This document shows positions 46,666 to 56,183 of a stretch of DNA of 64,000 bases, piece after piece. Within the stretch, counting starts at the first letter, position 1. Every line of letters starts with the position of its first letter. Below the pieces are notes generated by a model. That model worked only from the letters and a program-made list of their open reading frames with translations, was not told the DNA's origin and searched no databases. A program made the translations under genes and the position numbers. The stretch covers positions 124,001 to 188,000 of the forward strand of contig LVKA01000015.1 in the NCBI GenBank assembly GCA_001709035.1, read 5' to 3'. The stretch is from Candidatus Thiodiazotropha endoloripes (GTDB taxonomy: Bacteria; Pseudomonadota; Gammaproteobacteria; Chromatiales; Chromatiaceae).

Positions 46666-47010
46666 TGTTGCACTCTCCATATGGTCATTAAAAAAGTCCG
46701 GCAACCAGACAGACTGATGTCGTCTGTTGAATAGCGTTCAGTGCTGAAAGTGATCCGTCTGGTCGTCGGTCAATAGAAGGAGTGCTAAGTAAATCGTGTG
46801 ACTGTTGCCTGGAAATGATGATTCGGTTAAAACTGGATGATCATTCCTTAGTTGTTGTTTAAGCTTCTTTTTTAGGTCTGTTTTGCGACTGCTATACTTT
46901 CAGAATGCCGTAACATGAGTATCAATAAACCACCATTTTGTTAACATGAATGACATTGAAACCAAGTTCTGCAAACCATTTAAACTTGCAATGCTTTGCT
47001 GGAGACATTG
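46666..47010. other. Divergent region phoD / beta-propeller gene
   Basis: 345 bp without a gene. It separates two divergent genes and must hold both promoters. Two phrases with 'taacatgag/taacatgaatgaca' lie at 46910-46955. No convincing Pho box was found. Confidence 0.4.
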
Positions 47011-48984
47011 ATGTCATTTCCAAGCCCCCGCTCACTCATCTGTTGCACACTTACCATACTTCTCACACTGTTGATCGGCTGTAACTCATCGAACAACTCG
47101 TCCAGCGACAATGGCGGCAATTCAACCACGCAAAGCTCAGCCAAACTGAGCCAATTCGAAAGCTGTGAAAGCTTGAAGAGCTATCTGATCAACACGGCTG
47201 AACAACAGAATCTGCTAACCAACTATGTCGCGGAATTGCCGGTATCCGTTGATGATGCGACCGATTCCCCGGAACCGATCTCGTTCGAGGAGGAGCAACC
47301 GGCTGTCCAGGAGGTCACCGGCACCAATAACCAGGTCGCTGGCGTGGATGAAGCGGACTTCATCAAAACGGATGGCAACCATACCTATCTCCTCTCCGGC
47401 AACTACTTCATGGTGCTGCAGACCTGGCCTGCTGCCGAAAGCCGGGAACTATCGAGAACCGAAATAGACGGCACCCCGAGGGACCTATTGGTATATGAAG
47501 ACACTGCCTGGGTCGTGAGTGAAATCCATCAGGATGCCTATGAGGATTTCGAGGAGAGTCTGAATGGGGATTTCGCGCCGCGGATCGCTCTGATGACCAA
47601 AATCACCATGCTGCAGATCAGCGATCCGCAACAACCTGTGGTGATCAGGGAGACGGTGCTGGAGTCGATCTACATGGATGCCCTGCGGATCGACCAACAG
47701 GTCTACCTGGTGGTTTCCACACAACTCGATCTGACTGGCGTGATTGATGATCCGGAGGGTGTGGAAGTTGAGCAACTGTTACCGATGATGGCGGATAACA
47801 CCAGCCCCGCAGCTCAGATCGATGCAGTCAGTTCAGTCATCAGTGGCTGTAACGAGATCTATCAGCCGGAAAACGTCACCGGTACAGGTACGGTCTCCAT
47901 ACTCGGTTTTGACCTGGAGAATCCCTTGGCTGAATTGACCAGTGCAAGCGTTCTGGCCAACAGCACCATGGTCTATGCCAGCCAGGATAACCTCTATCTC
48001 GCCAGTATCGAGGATAACAACTGGCTCTGGTTTCCGGTCTTGGAGGGAGAGGACTATCCAACTCCATCCACTAAGATCCATAAATTCAGTCTCGGTGGCT
48101 CGCCACAATATCTTGCTTCCGGCAGCGTGGAAGGTCATCTGTTGAACAAGTTCGCGATGGATGAATTCCAGGGCGAGCTCCGGCTGGTCACCACAGAACT
48201 GAACTGGTGGAGAGATGAGGATCCTGAAAACCGCCTGTTTGTTCTGCAGCAATTGGATAATCAGCTGGAGAAGCAGGCAGAACTCAGTGGTCTGGGTAAA
48301 CCTGGTGAGCGCGTCTTTGCCGTCCGCTTTGATCAGCAACGGGGCTATGTCGTGACGTTTGAGCAGATCGACCCGCTGATCACCCTGGATCTCAGCGATT
48401 CAACCAATCCTCAGGTGGCCGGAGAGTTGGAGGTACCCGGGTTTTCAACCTATCTGCATCCGATTGAAGGAGATCGCTTGCTCGCCATCGGTCAACAGGA
48501 CACCTCAATCAAACTGAGTCTGTTTGATGTCAGCACCCTCTCCCAACCGATACTCTTGTCAGAACATCTGATCGGCCAGGGGAGTTACAGCGAAGCACAG
48601 TATGACCATCACGCCTTCACCTGGTTTGAACAGGAGAAGATACTGGCCATTCCGGTCACCCAGTGGAACAGTGTGACCGATAGCACAGACTTCGGTTTGA
48701 GTGATATCTTCAATGGCCTGGAGCTGTTCAGGGTCACTGCCGAATCCGGTATCCAACCCTATGCCGCAATCGATCACGATTTCTTCTATGAAGATCCGGA
48801 TAATGGAAACTGGTTCTATCCGGAAGGCATTCGCAGAAGTTTCTTTGTCTCCGATGAGCAGATGAACAGTTACATCTACTCGATCAGCAGTCGCGGTATG
48901 CTGGTGAACGGCCTGGCTTCACCGGAGCGCAATATCGGCTCCATCGAGCTGCCCTATACAGATCCTGTTTTCTATCTGTTCTGA
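47011..48984 (+). CDS. Secreted beta-propeller lipoprotein (Beta_propel family)
   Basis: A 657-residue protein. The signal peptide ends in LTLLIGC, a lipobox, so it should be a lipoprotein. A Ser/Asn-rich stretch follows. The rest belongs to the 'C-terminal beta-propeller' family (PF09826 type): NQVAGVDEADFIKTDGNHTYLLSG is its signature at about residue 107, and repeated blades with 'RVFAVRFDQQRGYVVTF' continue to the end. GGAG stands before the ATG at 47011. Function unknown. It is divergent from phoD and convergent with the patatin gene. Confidence 0.87.
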   Translation: MSFPSPRSLICCTLTILLTLLIGCNSSNNSSSDNGGNSTTQSSAKLSQFESCESLKSYLINTAEQQNLLTNYVAELPVSVDDATDSPEPISFEEEQPAVQEVTGTNNQVAGVDEADFIKTDGNHTYLLSGNYFMVLQTWPAAESRELSRTEIDGTPRDLLVYEDTAWVVSEIHQDAYEDFEESLNGDFAPRIALMTKITMLQISDPQQPVVIRETVLESIYMDALRIDQQVYLVVSTQLDLTGVIDDPEGVEVEQLLPMMADNTSPAAQIDAVSSVISGCNEIYQPENVTGTGTVSILGFDLENPLAELTSASVLANSTMVYASQDNLYLASIEDNNWLWFPVLEGEDYPTPSTKIHKFSLGGSPQYLASGSVEGHLLNKFAMDEFQGELRLVTTELNWWRDEDPENRLFVLQQLDNQLEKQAELSGLGKPGERVFAVRFDQQRGYVVTFEQIDPLITLDLSDSTNPQVAGELEVPGFSTYLHPIEGDRLLAIGQQDTSIKLSLFDVSTLSQPILLSEHLIGQGSYSEAQYDHHAFTWFEQEKILAIPVTQWNSVTDSTDFGLSDIFNGLELFRVTAESGIQPYAAIDHDFFYEDPDNGNWFYPEGIRRSFFVSDEQMNSYIYSISSRGMLVNGLASPERNIGSIELPYTDPVFYLF

Positions 48985-49102
48985 AGCAGAACAAGACCTC
49001 AAAGTCGGTACTTGCCAAAGGCTTTCACAACCCCCATTCATCAGCTTGGTGAGGAGTGAACTCTGTGTGCGTTCTTATTCAGCCAGTGCCGGTTAAAAAA
49101 TA

Positions 49103-50326
49103 TCAGTAGCTGCTCAGACGGTCCTCCATGACATTACACTCTTCATTCAGTGTGACATGCCAGGGACAATCTGAAAGCGCTTTAAAATAACCCACTTCGT
49201 AGAGCCTCTGCATGTAGACCGGATCGAAAAAATCATTCAGCGGTTCGTCGAAGTCAGCGGGTACATTGGTGATATGAATATCGAAGCCGTCCCGTTCAGC
49301 CAGACTGGAGATATTCAACAGATTACCACGCCCTTGGTATTTGATCAGCGTACTGATCGAACGACTGGTGATATCACCGACACCCAACCCGACAGGAGCA
49401 TATTCCGGATCTATCTTGGTATTTCGAATCAACCAGAATGACTTTTGGGGATGCAGATCAAGCTGTTTCTCTATCTCCCTCACCTGCAGTCCTCGGGGAT
49501 AGACAAAGATCTGGGAAGTGACACCGCCATCAACATGTACTTCCTGAAACTGTTCCCCATCAATCTCAACATCCAGAACAACCGGTGGAAACACACCGGG
49601 TATCGAAGCTGAGGCGAGCATGATTTTCTGAATCAACTGTTTTGCACCGGGACGACCGCTTGCGGCAATCCTGCCGATCTCCCAGACAACGGGTCGCTGG
49701 GCGTCGATATTGGTGGTGGCGATCTGCAGAATCCGCCCTTTTCGACTCTCTCTGGCAATAGCCTCCACCATATCATCATCAACTTCCTGACTGATGATTT
49801 TTTGCAGCGGTTTTGTGTCGCCTAACGCCGATCCGCCAAACAGTGCGCTGAAAGGAGTAAGAATGAAGATATCCTGTTTGGAGGATTGGGTGAAGAGCCG
49901 CTTGATCGCATCATCGTAGGCTGAGCCTAAAAAGGCAAAAGGAGCGATCAAGGCGCCGGTGGAAATACCGGTGACCATGAAGAATTCAGGACGCCCTCCC
50001 CGATCACTCCAACCTTTGAGGAATCCTGCACCATAGGCTCCATCTTCTGCACCGCCGGACAGGGCCAGCAGATCGAACCGCTGTTTCCACTCTGGATTGC
50101 TCTCAATGCTGATACGCAGATTTTCGATCGCTTCATCAAGATAGGGGGCCGGTTTATCCCCCCAGAATCTTATATTTTTGTAACCTGAAACCTGGACACT
50201 CTCATAATGATGTTCCGCCGGAGCGGGAAACTGTCGCTGCACGGAGCTGCACCCGGAGATCAACAGCAAAATCAGCGCAAACCATGGCACTTTGCTGAAT
50301 ACAAACTGATAGTTAGGTTTTCTCAC
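49103..50326 (-). CDS. Patatin-like phospholipase, lipoprotein
   Basis: A 407-residue protein. The signal peptide ends in LLLISGC, a lipobox. The patatin domain (about 85-330) has the oxyanion motif SGGAEDGAYGAGFL, the nucleophile in GISTGA and the Asp of VHVDGGV, so the Ser-Asp dyad is complete. Such enzymes cleave acyl chains from phospholipids at the cell envelope. In a cluster with phosphatases and a nuclease it may take part in lipid turnover. Surface orientation is unknown. Confidence 0.9.
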   Translation of the reverse strand: MRKPNYQFVFSKVPWFALILLLISGCSSVQRQFPAPAEHHYESVQVSGYKNIRFWGDKPAPYLDEAIENLRISIESNPEWKQRFDLLALSGGAEDGAYGAGFLKGWSDRGGRPEFFMVTGISTGALIAPFAFLGSAYDDAIKRLFTQSSKQDIFILTPFSALFGGSALGDTKPLQKIISQEVDDDMVEAIARESRKGRILQIATTNIDAQRPVVWEIGRIAASGRPGAKQLIQKIMLASASIPGVFPPVVLDVEIDGEQFQEVHVDGGVTSQIFVYPRGLQVREIEKQLDLHPQKSFWLIRNTKIDPEYAPVGLGVGDITSRSISTLIKYQGRGNLLNISSLAERDGFDIHITNVPADFDEPLNDFFDPVYMQRLYEVGYFKALSDCPWHVTLNEECNVMEDRLSSY

Positions 50327-50627
50327 GGCTCTTTAACACTCATTCGATGATTGTATACAAGACATACTAATGGCTTTCAATAAATAAAGAACCTCTGAAT
50401 TTTCACGCGACACCATTCCAGCCCAAGCCCACTGGGGTGCGGAATAATCTCATTGGGGCGCTGTATTCTGATTGATCACTTTATTGCAGTTTCAAACCAT
50501 CTACGAATGGAACCACTATTAAGAGCGCATCCCAGCCTAGTCGCCCTGAAACTATATGCAATAATTCGCGTTGAATTACGGACTGATTTTTTTATCTGTT
50601 CGGATGAAAGGAATCAGAAAGACCCGA
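50327..50627. other. Gap between nuclease terminator and patatin gene
   Basis: No gene was seen. The part near 50330-50420 should hold the patatin promoter on the minus strand. A frame of 63 codons at 50453 has no support. Confidence 0.4.
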
Positions 50628-50662
50628 AAAGAAAAAGCGGATAACATCCCTGTTATCCGCTT
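50628..50662 (-). terminator. Rho-independent terminator of the extracellular nuclease gene
   Basis: Minus-strand stem AAGCGGATAACA with its perfect complement (12 bp, 4-base loop), followed by TTTTTCTTTT, 45 nt after the stop. Confidence 0.9.
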
Positions 50663-50706
50663 ATCTGTGTCAGAACCACCCATCAGGTCCTGCCAGGTGT
50701 AGTCGA

Positions 50707-53700
50707 TTATCTGGATTTTTTCACCAGATCGATCCACACCAGACGATGATCGGAGCCGGGAAAGGGCCAGTCGCCGACCAGATCGAACAAGGGATCCGAT
50801 GCGGCGGGCCAGAACACGCCGGCACCCAGCATCTTCAGGTTATGTGAAGGCAGAACATAGTCGACCCGCAGGTTGCCAGGCGAACCGTCGGTAAAATCGG
50901 CGGTATCGAAATCCGCACCGCCGATATGGCTCAGATTGGCGCCTGCCTGTCTGATCAGGGCATCCGCCCCACCAGCACTGACCGGTGTAATGGCTGTATT
51001 GACCAATGGATTGGCCAGCAACTTTGCGGTTGGGTTGGCAGTGTTGTCCCCATCGTGCGGATCGGCATTCAGGTCACCCATGATGACAAACCGCACGTTG
51101 GCCGGCAGCCCTCCAGCCACCCCCTCATCGTCATAGATATATTCCGCACCGGAGATGTAATCGCTCCAGAAACGGATCTCATCATGGTTGCGGCGACCGT
51201 TTCTGTCTTCCGGACCATCGAATACCGGAGGCGTCGGATGGCTTGCCAGGACATGGATCAGCTTGCCTTTCACCTTCACCGGAATATCCCAGTGGCTCTT
51301 TGATGAGAGTCTCAACACCGATTTCTCATCCTCGCTGTACCACGCTTCAGGCAGCATTGAATCCGGCATGTCTTTCCACAGAAACTTCTGGAACAGACGG
51401 ACTTTATTGTATTTGATTGGATAACGGGATAGCAGCACCATGCCGTACTGACCTGGAAAGAAACCAAAACCCTGGGCATCACCCGGTCCATCCACACTAC
51501 CGTCGTTATCCATATCAAAACCTGTGGGAATGCCGGTATTGGACTCGGCCACATAGACATGTTTGTAGCGTATCCGCTTCTGACCATTCTGACGTTTCAT
51601 CAGATAGTTCTTCCGGAAGAGCTCGATCGCTTCATGCTCGTCATCGAAATCAAACTCGTTCAGCAGCAACACATCCGGCCGTACACGCTGGATGATCTCC
51701 GCAATGGTTTTGGCCTGTGGATTTTCAGGTGTGGAGAGATCCGCGATCAGTTCACCTGGATTGGAACGATTCAATGAGGCGTTGAAAGTGGCAAACCGCA
51801 CACGCTTCTTTTCAGACAATTCCAGCCGCAAAACCGCTGGATCATGATCACTGGCCGCATCATGGAATTCTGTATTCAGATGAACCAGATCGTACTCGGC
51901 ATGTTGTGCCAGATTGTGTGTCAACAGAATATGGTCGAGTGCCTGGGCATTACCCTGGTAGTTGTAACTGTAACGCTCCTCAACCGGCAGAGTCTCCGTC
52001 AGATTGGCCAATAGGGGACTCTCATCCCCTTTCAGTGCACGGATCGGATCCATGAATTCAAATTCATTCAGATCACCCAACACGATCACTCTGGCTTGTG
52101 GGTCCTCTTCCTGCAGTGCGGCAACAAAACCATTGACAACTCTTGCCTGGGCCAGCCGTTCATCCTCACTGCCGTTAACCGGAGGCTGTACGAAACCGAA
52201 CAGTGGTGTACTGCCCCCCTTGGAAGAGAAGTGATTGTTGATCAGATGGATTTCATGATCCGCAGCTTCAAAACGTGTATAGAGCGGTTTACGACTGTTG
52301 GCAAAGGCGTCTCCATCGGATAGATCCTGATCCGTCAGCCTGCTGACCGACTCCCTGTCGGCTTCGACAGTTTCCGGATTATAGAGAAAGGCTACCCGAA
52401 TATTGCCACCGGGCTGTCCCCCATCCTGATTATTTTCAGGTGGATTATCGATGTAATCATAGTTGGGTCCGCCGGCGGTTCGAATCGCGGCCACCAGCAG
52501 CCTCAGTGTCTCATCAGCATCCACAATTCCATCATCGGCGGATCCCGAACTGTCCTGTATCTCCTGCAAGCCAATGATATCGGGAGATTGCAGTTGGTTG
52601 ACAATCTGCTCGGCCAGACGATCAAAACGGCCATCGGCCAGATCCTGATCACCATCTTCATCATTCGGGTCAAGATTCAGAACATTGTAGCTTGCCACGG
52701 TCAACTGACGTTCACCCTCGGTTACCAGACGGGTCTGCTCAGCCTGCAGATAATTATCCGTACGCAAGAAGTCTTCTGTGGGATAGACCTCGAAATTACC
52801 GTATGAATAGCCCACCACCCCGGTAACGTCACCGAGTTGATCACCGCTATTCACATTGACATGGAAATCATGTATTCCGCTGTCAAAATCGATCTGGACT
52901 CTTTCAGGATTGAAGTCGTCCGGTTTGATCGTGATACCACCGCGAAGGTTACGACCCGATGCATCCTCACCATTGTTGGCCAAGGTGAAGATCTCACCAT
53001 ACCGGTTGGTTGGTGATACGGCGACCGCATCCTCGATCGTCACCCGCATGGCTTCCAGACTCTCATAGAAGTCGATACCATCATTCTTCGGATCGAAGTT
53101 TGCCAGCATATCGTCATCGATAATCTGGTTTGGCGCGATCCGGCCACCACGCCCGATCATCACCGGATCCGGCAGCATATTATTCTGTGATTCGACTGTC
53201 ACATCAGGGCGATAAAACTGGGTACTGGAGAGATTGCCTGTACCTGCACCACCCGGAAAGTACTCGCTTACCGTGCCGCTTACCTGAACCGCATCACCCA
53301 CTTGCAGACCATGGCCGCTACCGGTGTAGAGATAGATGGCATCGGAGGTTGAATCATCCCCGTCTCCCAGCACGTCCTGGATAAAGACCGCATTGGAGTC
53401 GGTAGCGGTGACCACACCTGTGGTGGTGACGTTCTGTCCTTCATAAGGTGAGCTGTGGCCAGCTCCCTGGATATCATAGATGGCGACAGTGTCGTTGTTA
53501 TCATTTCCACCGTCACCTGAATCACCACCATCGCCAATCACAGAACCGTTGAGACTCTGACCCAGGTTCAGAGCAGAGACGGTTTGTGTAAGATCAGCCA
53601 CCCAGATGAAGTCTGTATCCATGACTCCACTGCCCTGCATCTGCATCGACTGGCCAACAGCGGTTGAAGAGGTTTCGGCGACGCCGATATCGATACTGGT

Positions 53701-54105
53701 GATGCCGGCAGCTGGACCGGAACTGGCAACAAAGCTGCCCTCGTAACTGATGAACTGTACGACTGTACCCGCACTGTCGATCAGTGCCAGACCGTCCGGG
53801 GAACCATTCTGGATACCACTGTGGCTGATTACTGTAAAACCATAACCACTGCCCGTGTCATCCGTTAGCACACCGGACAGATCGATGTTTGCATAAGGAC
53901 TGCGTACTGAAGCTGAACCGTTATAGAGCACCAGTTGCCAACCGCTCAGATCTGTACCTGTTGGACCTGTGATCTCTACAAACTCGTCGGTATCACTACC
54001 GGTATTATCATAGTGGATCTCGTTTATAAAGACGGTTGTATCGGCAAAAACCGGTTGGCATGAGGCCGCAAATAGAGCCGCCGCCAGGCGCTTATCGTTT
54101 AACAT
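50707..54105 (-). CDS. Large extracellular nuclease, ExeM/NucH family, with two EEP domains
   Basis: A 1132-residue secreted protein. After the signal peptide (cleavage after VFA) comes a lamin-tail domain (about 25-180, INEIHYDNTGSDTDEFVEI). A Gly/Asp-rich linker and an OB-fold region (about 205-450) follow. The first endonuclease/exonuclease/phosphatase domain (about 465-765) shows VASYNVLNLD, GLQEIQD, VLGDLNEFEFM and SDHDPAVL, as in ExeM. A second EEP domain (about 766-1130) shows VRFATFNASLNR, LLLNEFDFDD, VIMGDLNADPHDG and GSDHRLVWIDL. The usual ExeM protein has one such domain. ExeM-type enzymes degrade extracellular DNA; a phosphodiesterase role for the second domain is possible. Confidence 0.88.
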   Translation of the reverse strand: MLNDKRLAAALFAASCQPVFADTTVFINEIHYDNTGSDTDEFVEITGPTGTDLSGWQLVLYNGSASVRSPYANIDLSGVLTDDTGSGYGFTVISHSGIQNGSPDGLALIDSAGTVVQFISYEGSFVASSGPAAGITSIDIGVAETSSTAVGQSMQMQGSGVMDTDFIWVADLTQTVSALNLGQSLNGSVIGDGGDSGDGGNDNNDTVAIYDIQGAGHSSPYEGQNVTTTGVVTATDSNAVFIQDVLGDGDDSTSDAIYLYTGSGHGLQVGDAVQVSGTVSEYFPGGAGTGNLSSTQFYRPDVTVESQNNMLPDPVMIGRGGRIAPNQIIDDDMLANFDPKNDGIDFYESLEAMRVTIEDAVAVSPTNRYGEIFTLANNGEDASGRNLRGGITIKPDDFNPERVQIDFDSGIHDFHVNVNSGDQLGDVTGVVGYSYGNFEVYPTEDFLRTDNYLQAEQTRLVTEGERQLTVASYNVLNLDPNDEDGDQDLADGRFDRLAEQIVNQLQSPDIIGLQEIQDSSGSADDGIVDADETLRLLVAAIRTAGGPNYDYIDNPPENNQDGGQPGGNIRVAFLYNPETVEADRESVSRLTDQDLSDGDAFANSRKPLYTRFEAADHEIHLINNHFSSKGGSTPLFGFVQPPVNGSEDERLAQARVVNGFVAALQEEDPQARVIVLGDLNEFEFMDPIRALKGDESPLLANLTETLPVEERYSYNYQGNAQALDHILLTHNLAQHAEYDLVHLNTEFHDAASDHDPAVLRLELSEKKRVRFATFNASLNRSNPGELIADLSTPENPQAKTIAEIIQRVRPDVLLLNEFDFDDEHEAIELFRKNYLMKRQNGQKRIRYKHVYVAESNTGIPTGFDMDNDGSVDGPGDAQGFGFFPGQYGMVLLSRYPIKYNKVRLFQKFLWKDMPDSMLPEAWYSEDEKSVLRLSSKSHWDIPVKVKGKLIHVLASHPTPPVFDGPEDRNGRRNHDEIRFWSDYISGAEYIYDDEGVAGGLPANVRFVIMGDLNADPHDGDNTANPTAKLLANPLVNTAITPVSAGGADALIRQAGANLSHIGGADFDTADFTDGSPGNLRVDYVLPSHNLKMLGAGVFWPAASDPLFDLVGDWPFPGSDHRLVWIDLVKKSR

Positions 54106-54334
54106 CTGTTTATATCCTTACATTGATAGGGTCAGCTCATCTCAAACTGGCTCACAACCCTATACTTGTTCCATTTCGTGGATTTGAGCATTTGATGACG
54201 CTTTTTTTATCTTTTTTCTACAGATCGATATGCGCGTTTTATGACAACCAATTTCTTATCACCGGATTTCACTAATAACCCGGTGATTGAGTATGTGGTG
54301 GTATTGATATGCTCAACTGAAGCTTGGATTCTGG
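54106..54334. other. Upstream region of the nuclease gene
   Basis: No gene was seen. It contains a Pho-box-like site at 54230-54247 oriented toward the nuclease gene and poly-T/poly-A patches between that site and the start. Confidence 0.45.
54230..54247 (-). promoter_or_regulatory. Pho-box-like site before the nuclease gene
   Basis: On the minus strand TTGTCAT, spacer AAAA, then CGCGCAT. The first 7-mer differs from the PhoB half-box by one base; the second keeps four of seven. TAGAAA follows about ten bases later as a -10 candidate. The gene starts 125 bp downstream. Confidence 0.4.
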
Positions 54335-54362
54335 ACAAAAAAAAGGTGGCCATTAGCCACCT
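54335..54362 (-). terminator. Rho-independent terminator of phoX
   Basis: Minus-strand stem AGGTGGC with GCCACCT and a five-base loop, followed by eight T's, about 90 nt after the phoX stop. Confidence 0.85.
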
Positions 54363-54450
54363 CAGACGTACTCAATCCCTTGCTTGTTTTGCACCGGTCT
54401 CCCTACCGGTTTCAGTTATTTTTCTTTACTGTCTATGGATCCATGTCTCT

Positions 54451-55776
54451 CTACTTCGATTCTCCGGCATGTCGACTGATTGCCCAGGTAGCATCCCCAT
54501 CCTCTGCAGTAGAGTGTTGCACATTGACATAGAGTACACTGGGATCATGAGGATTGAAATAGATACCCGAACCCTCTGCTTGTGGATCACTCAAAGAGGC
54601 AAACAGTGAGACTTTGCGCGAAGCACCAAACTCGTTGGTATGCTGGCTGGCGATCCAGATATCCGACGGCGAGTTATCTTCAATCATCAGCAGATCACCT
54701 GTTGGCGCTTCAGCCAGATTGTCGACACTGTCAAAGCCTGTCTGATGTCCCTCATCCCCAGGGTAGCCGATTTCCACCGGGACATTGATTCCGGGTTTCA
54801 CAAAGTTACTCACTTGCATTGACTTCAGATCGATTGCAATCACACGCCCTTCGTATAACTCTTCTGTATAAACCAGTTGACCAGAAGTCGGCACAGCCGC
54901 CGTATCCCGAGGCCCTTCCGTAATAGCCACATAGAGGGTATTGCCAATCACCTCCAGATCTTCCGGTCGTTGATAACTTTGACCGCCAGCCTGACTGGCG
55001 GAAATCCGCGCCGATTGAGGATCGATTGGCCCAACCCACTCGCCCTGACCGACACCATCCGCACCCGTAACCTTCAGGCTATAAAGCTTTCCGGATGAGA
55101 GATCCCCTGCCACATCGGGGACAAACTTATAGATACCGCCACCACAGGGCACTACCCCTCGACACCCGGAGGTACGACCACGGTATTCATCAACCAGATA
55201 GAGGTTGCCTGCCCTGTCAAGCTCTATTCCTTCGTGTGCGAGCCGCCCCACTGCCGGTCTGTCGATCACATCCCGGGCCGTTACCAGATCTTCGTCGAGA
55301 AGTATCTCAAACAGTCTTCCACCTTCAATCTCTTCAGCAAACAGCAGGGTTCCCCACGGCGTCCAGCGAATACCGTCGAGTGAGTTATAGCTGGAATCCT
55401 GCACCAGCAGAGTCGCCTCTCCGGTTTTTAAATCGACCACACTGACAGATCCACCTTCAGGCAAACTCTCCGGCAGTTGTACTTCGTGGGTACGATACAG
55501 GAAACGGCCTTGCCTGGGCCCGGTCTCATTGACTGTGTTCATGTCATGCCAGTCGTTTCGACCCTTGTCATAGATATTCAGTTGTCGCTCGCCAGCCACA
55601 ATCCATTGTGTGTAGCCCCGAGGCAACTTCCAGGGTGAAGCGGGGTTCCAATCAGTCCATCTGGCCGATTCATCAAGTGGTTTGAAGTTATAGCTCTTCA
55701 ATCCCTCAGCCGTCACGCTCCCTCCAGCCAGGGCAATCAGAACTGTCATTAACACTACCGACAAGGGTCTGAACAT
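54451..55776 (-). CDS. phoX: PhoX-like alkaline phosphatase (DUF839)
   Basis: A 441-residue secreted protein. A signal peptide ends at SVTA-EG. The rest has the beta-propeller pattern of PhoX/DUF839 proteins: GYTQWIVAGERQLN, SLDGIRWTPWGTLLFAEE with the metal-binding Glu pair, LAHEGIELDRAGNLYLVDEYRG, YQRPEDLEVIGNTLYVAITE and DSVDNLAEAPTGDLLMIEDN. PhoX enzymes bind iron and calcium and release phosphate from many esters. No twin-arginine motif is seen in the signal, unlike many PhoX. It is shorter than classical PhoX (over 550 residues) and matches the compact relatives. Confidence 0.85.
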   Translation of the reverse strand: MFRPLSVVLMTVLIALAGGSVTAEGLKSYNFKPLDESARWTDWNPASPWKLPRGYTQWIVAGERQLNIYDKGRNDWHDMNTVNETGPRQGRFLYRTHEVQLPESLPEGGSVSVVDLKTGEATLLVQDSSYNSLDGIRWTPWGTLLFAEEIEGGRLFEILLDEDLVTARDVIDRPAVGRLAHEGIELDRAGNLYLVDEYRGRTSGCRGVVPCGGGIYKFVPDVAGDLSSGKLYSLKVTGADGVGQGEWVGPIDPQSARISASQAGGQSYQRPEDLEVIGNTLYVAITEGPRDTAAVPTSGQLVYTEELYEGRVIAIDLKSMQVSNFVKPGINVPVEIGYPGDEGHQTGFDSVDNLAEAPTGDLLMIEDNSPSDIWIASQHTNEFGASRKVSLFASLSDPQAEGSGIYFNPHDPSVLYVNVQHSTAEDGDATWAISRHAGESK

Positions 55777-56183
55777 CTATGCTTTTTCCTCGCTTGCTGG
55801 CGTTGTCACCGTCAATCCCTGACTGATCGAATCTTTGCTATTCAGGGCCCGATTCGCTGCATGAATTGTGAAATAAAAACAACTCATCAGGGCGAACTTT
55901 TTATGGTAACCATGTGTGATTCACCTATATGAATCAGATTCTAACATGGTAGCGATTACACCGGCACCTTAGCGCGTTTTTGTCTGCCTGAAATATATTA
56001 ACCATACAATTGCAATCATCCTGAAAGGCTTCAGCTCTACACTCACCGACTGATGTTTGACTAGTGTTGGAAAGCTATAAGCCTATGACAGAAAAATGGC
56101 AAAGCCAAACCAAACCACATCGCCGAACATCGACTTGTGAGCATCCTGATATAACAGAACCAATCTATTCCGGAGATAAGCCA
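55777..56183. other. Divergent region phoX / metallophosphoesterase
   Basis: 407 bp without a supported gene. It contains an inverted repeat GATTCA...TGAATC at 55918-55935 and a Pho-box-like site at 56085-56102. Frames that extend the metallophosphoesterase upstream to 56064 lack a signal peptide at the right place and were trimmed. Confidence 0.5.
56085..56102 (-). promoter_or_regulatory. Pho-box-like site between phoX and the metallophosphoesterase gene
   Basis: On the minus strand TTGCCAT, spacer TTTT, then CTGTCAT, a perfect PhoB half-box preceded by one with five of seven matches. It points toward phoX, 309 bp from its start, a distance like that of the plcP site. It also lies 82 bp upstream of the metallophosphoesterase start. 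Confidence 0.5.

Noticed and set aside
46900-46960. Pho box for phoD
   Set aside because: The repeated 'taacatga' phrases do not fit the 7+4 spacing or TGTCAT core of PhoB sites.
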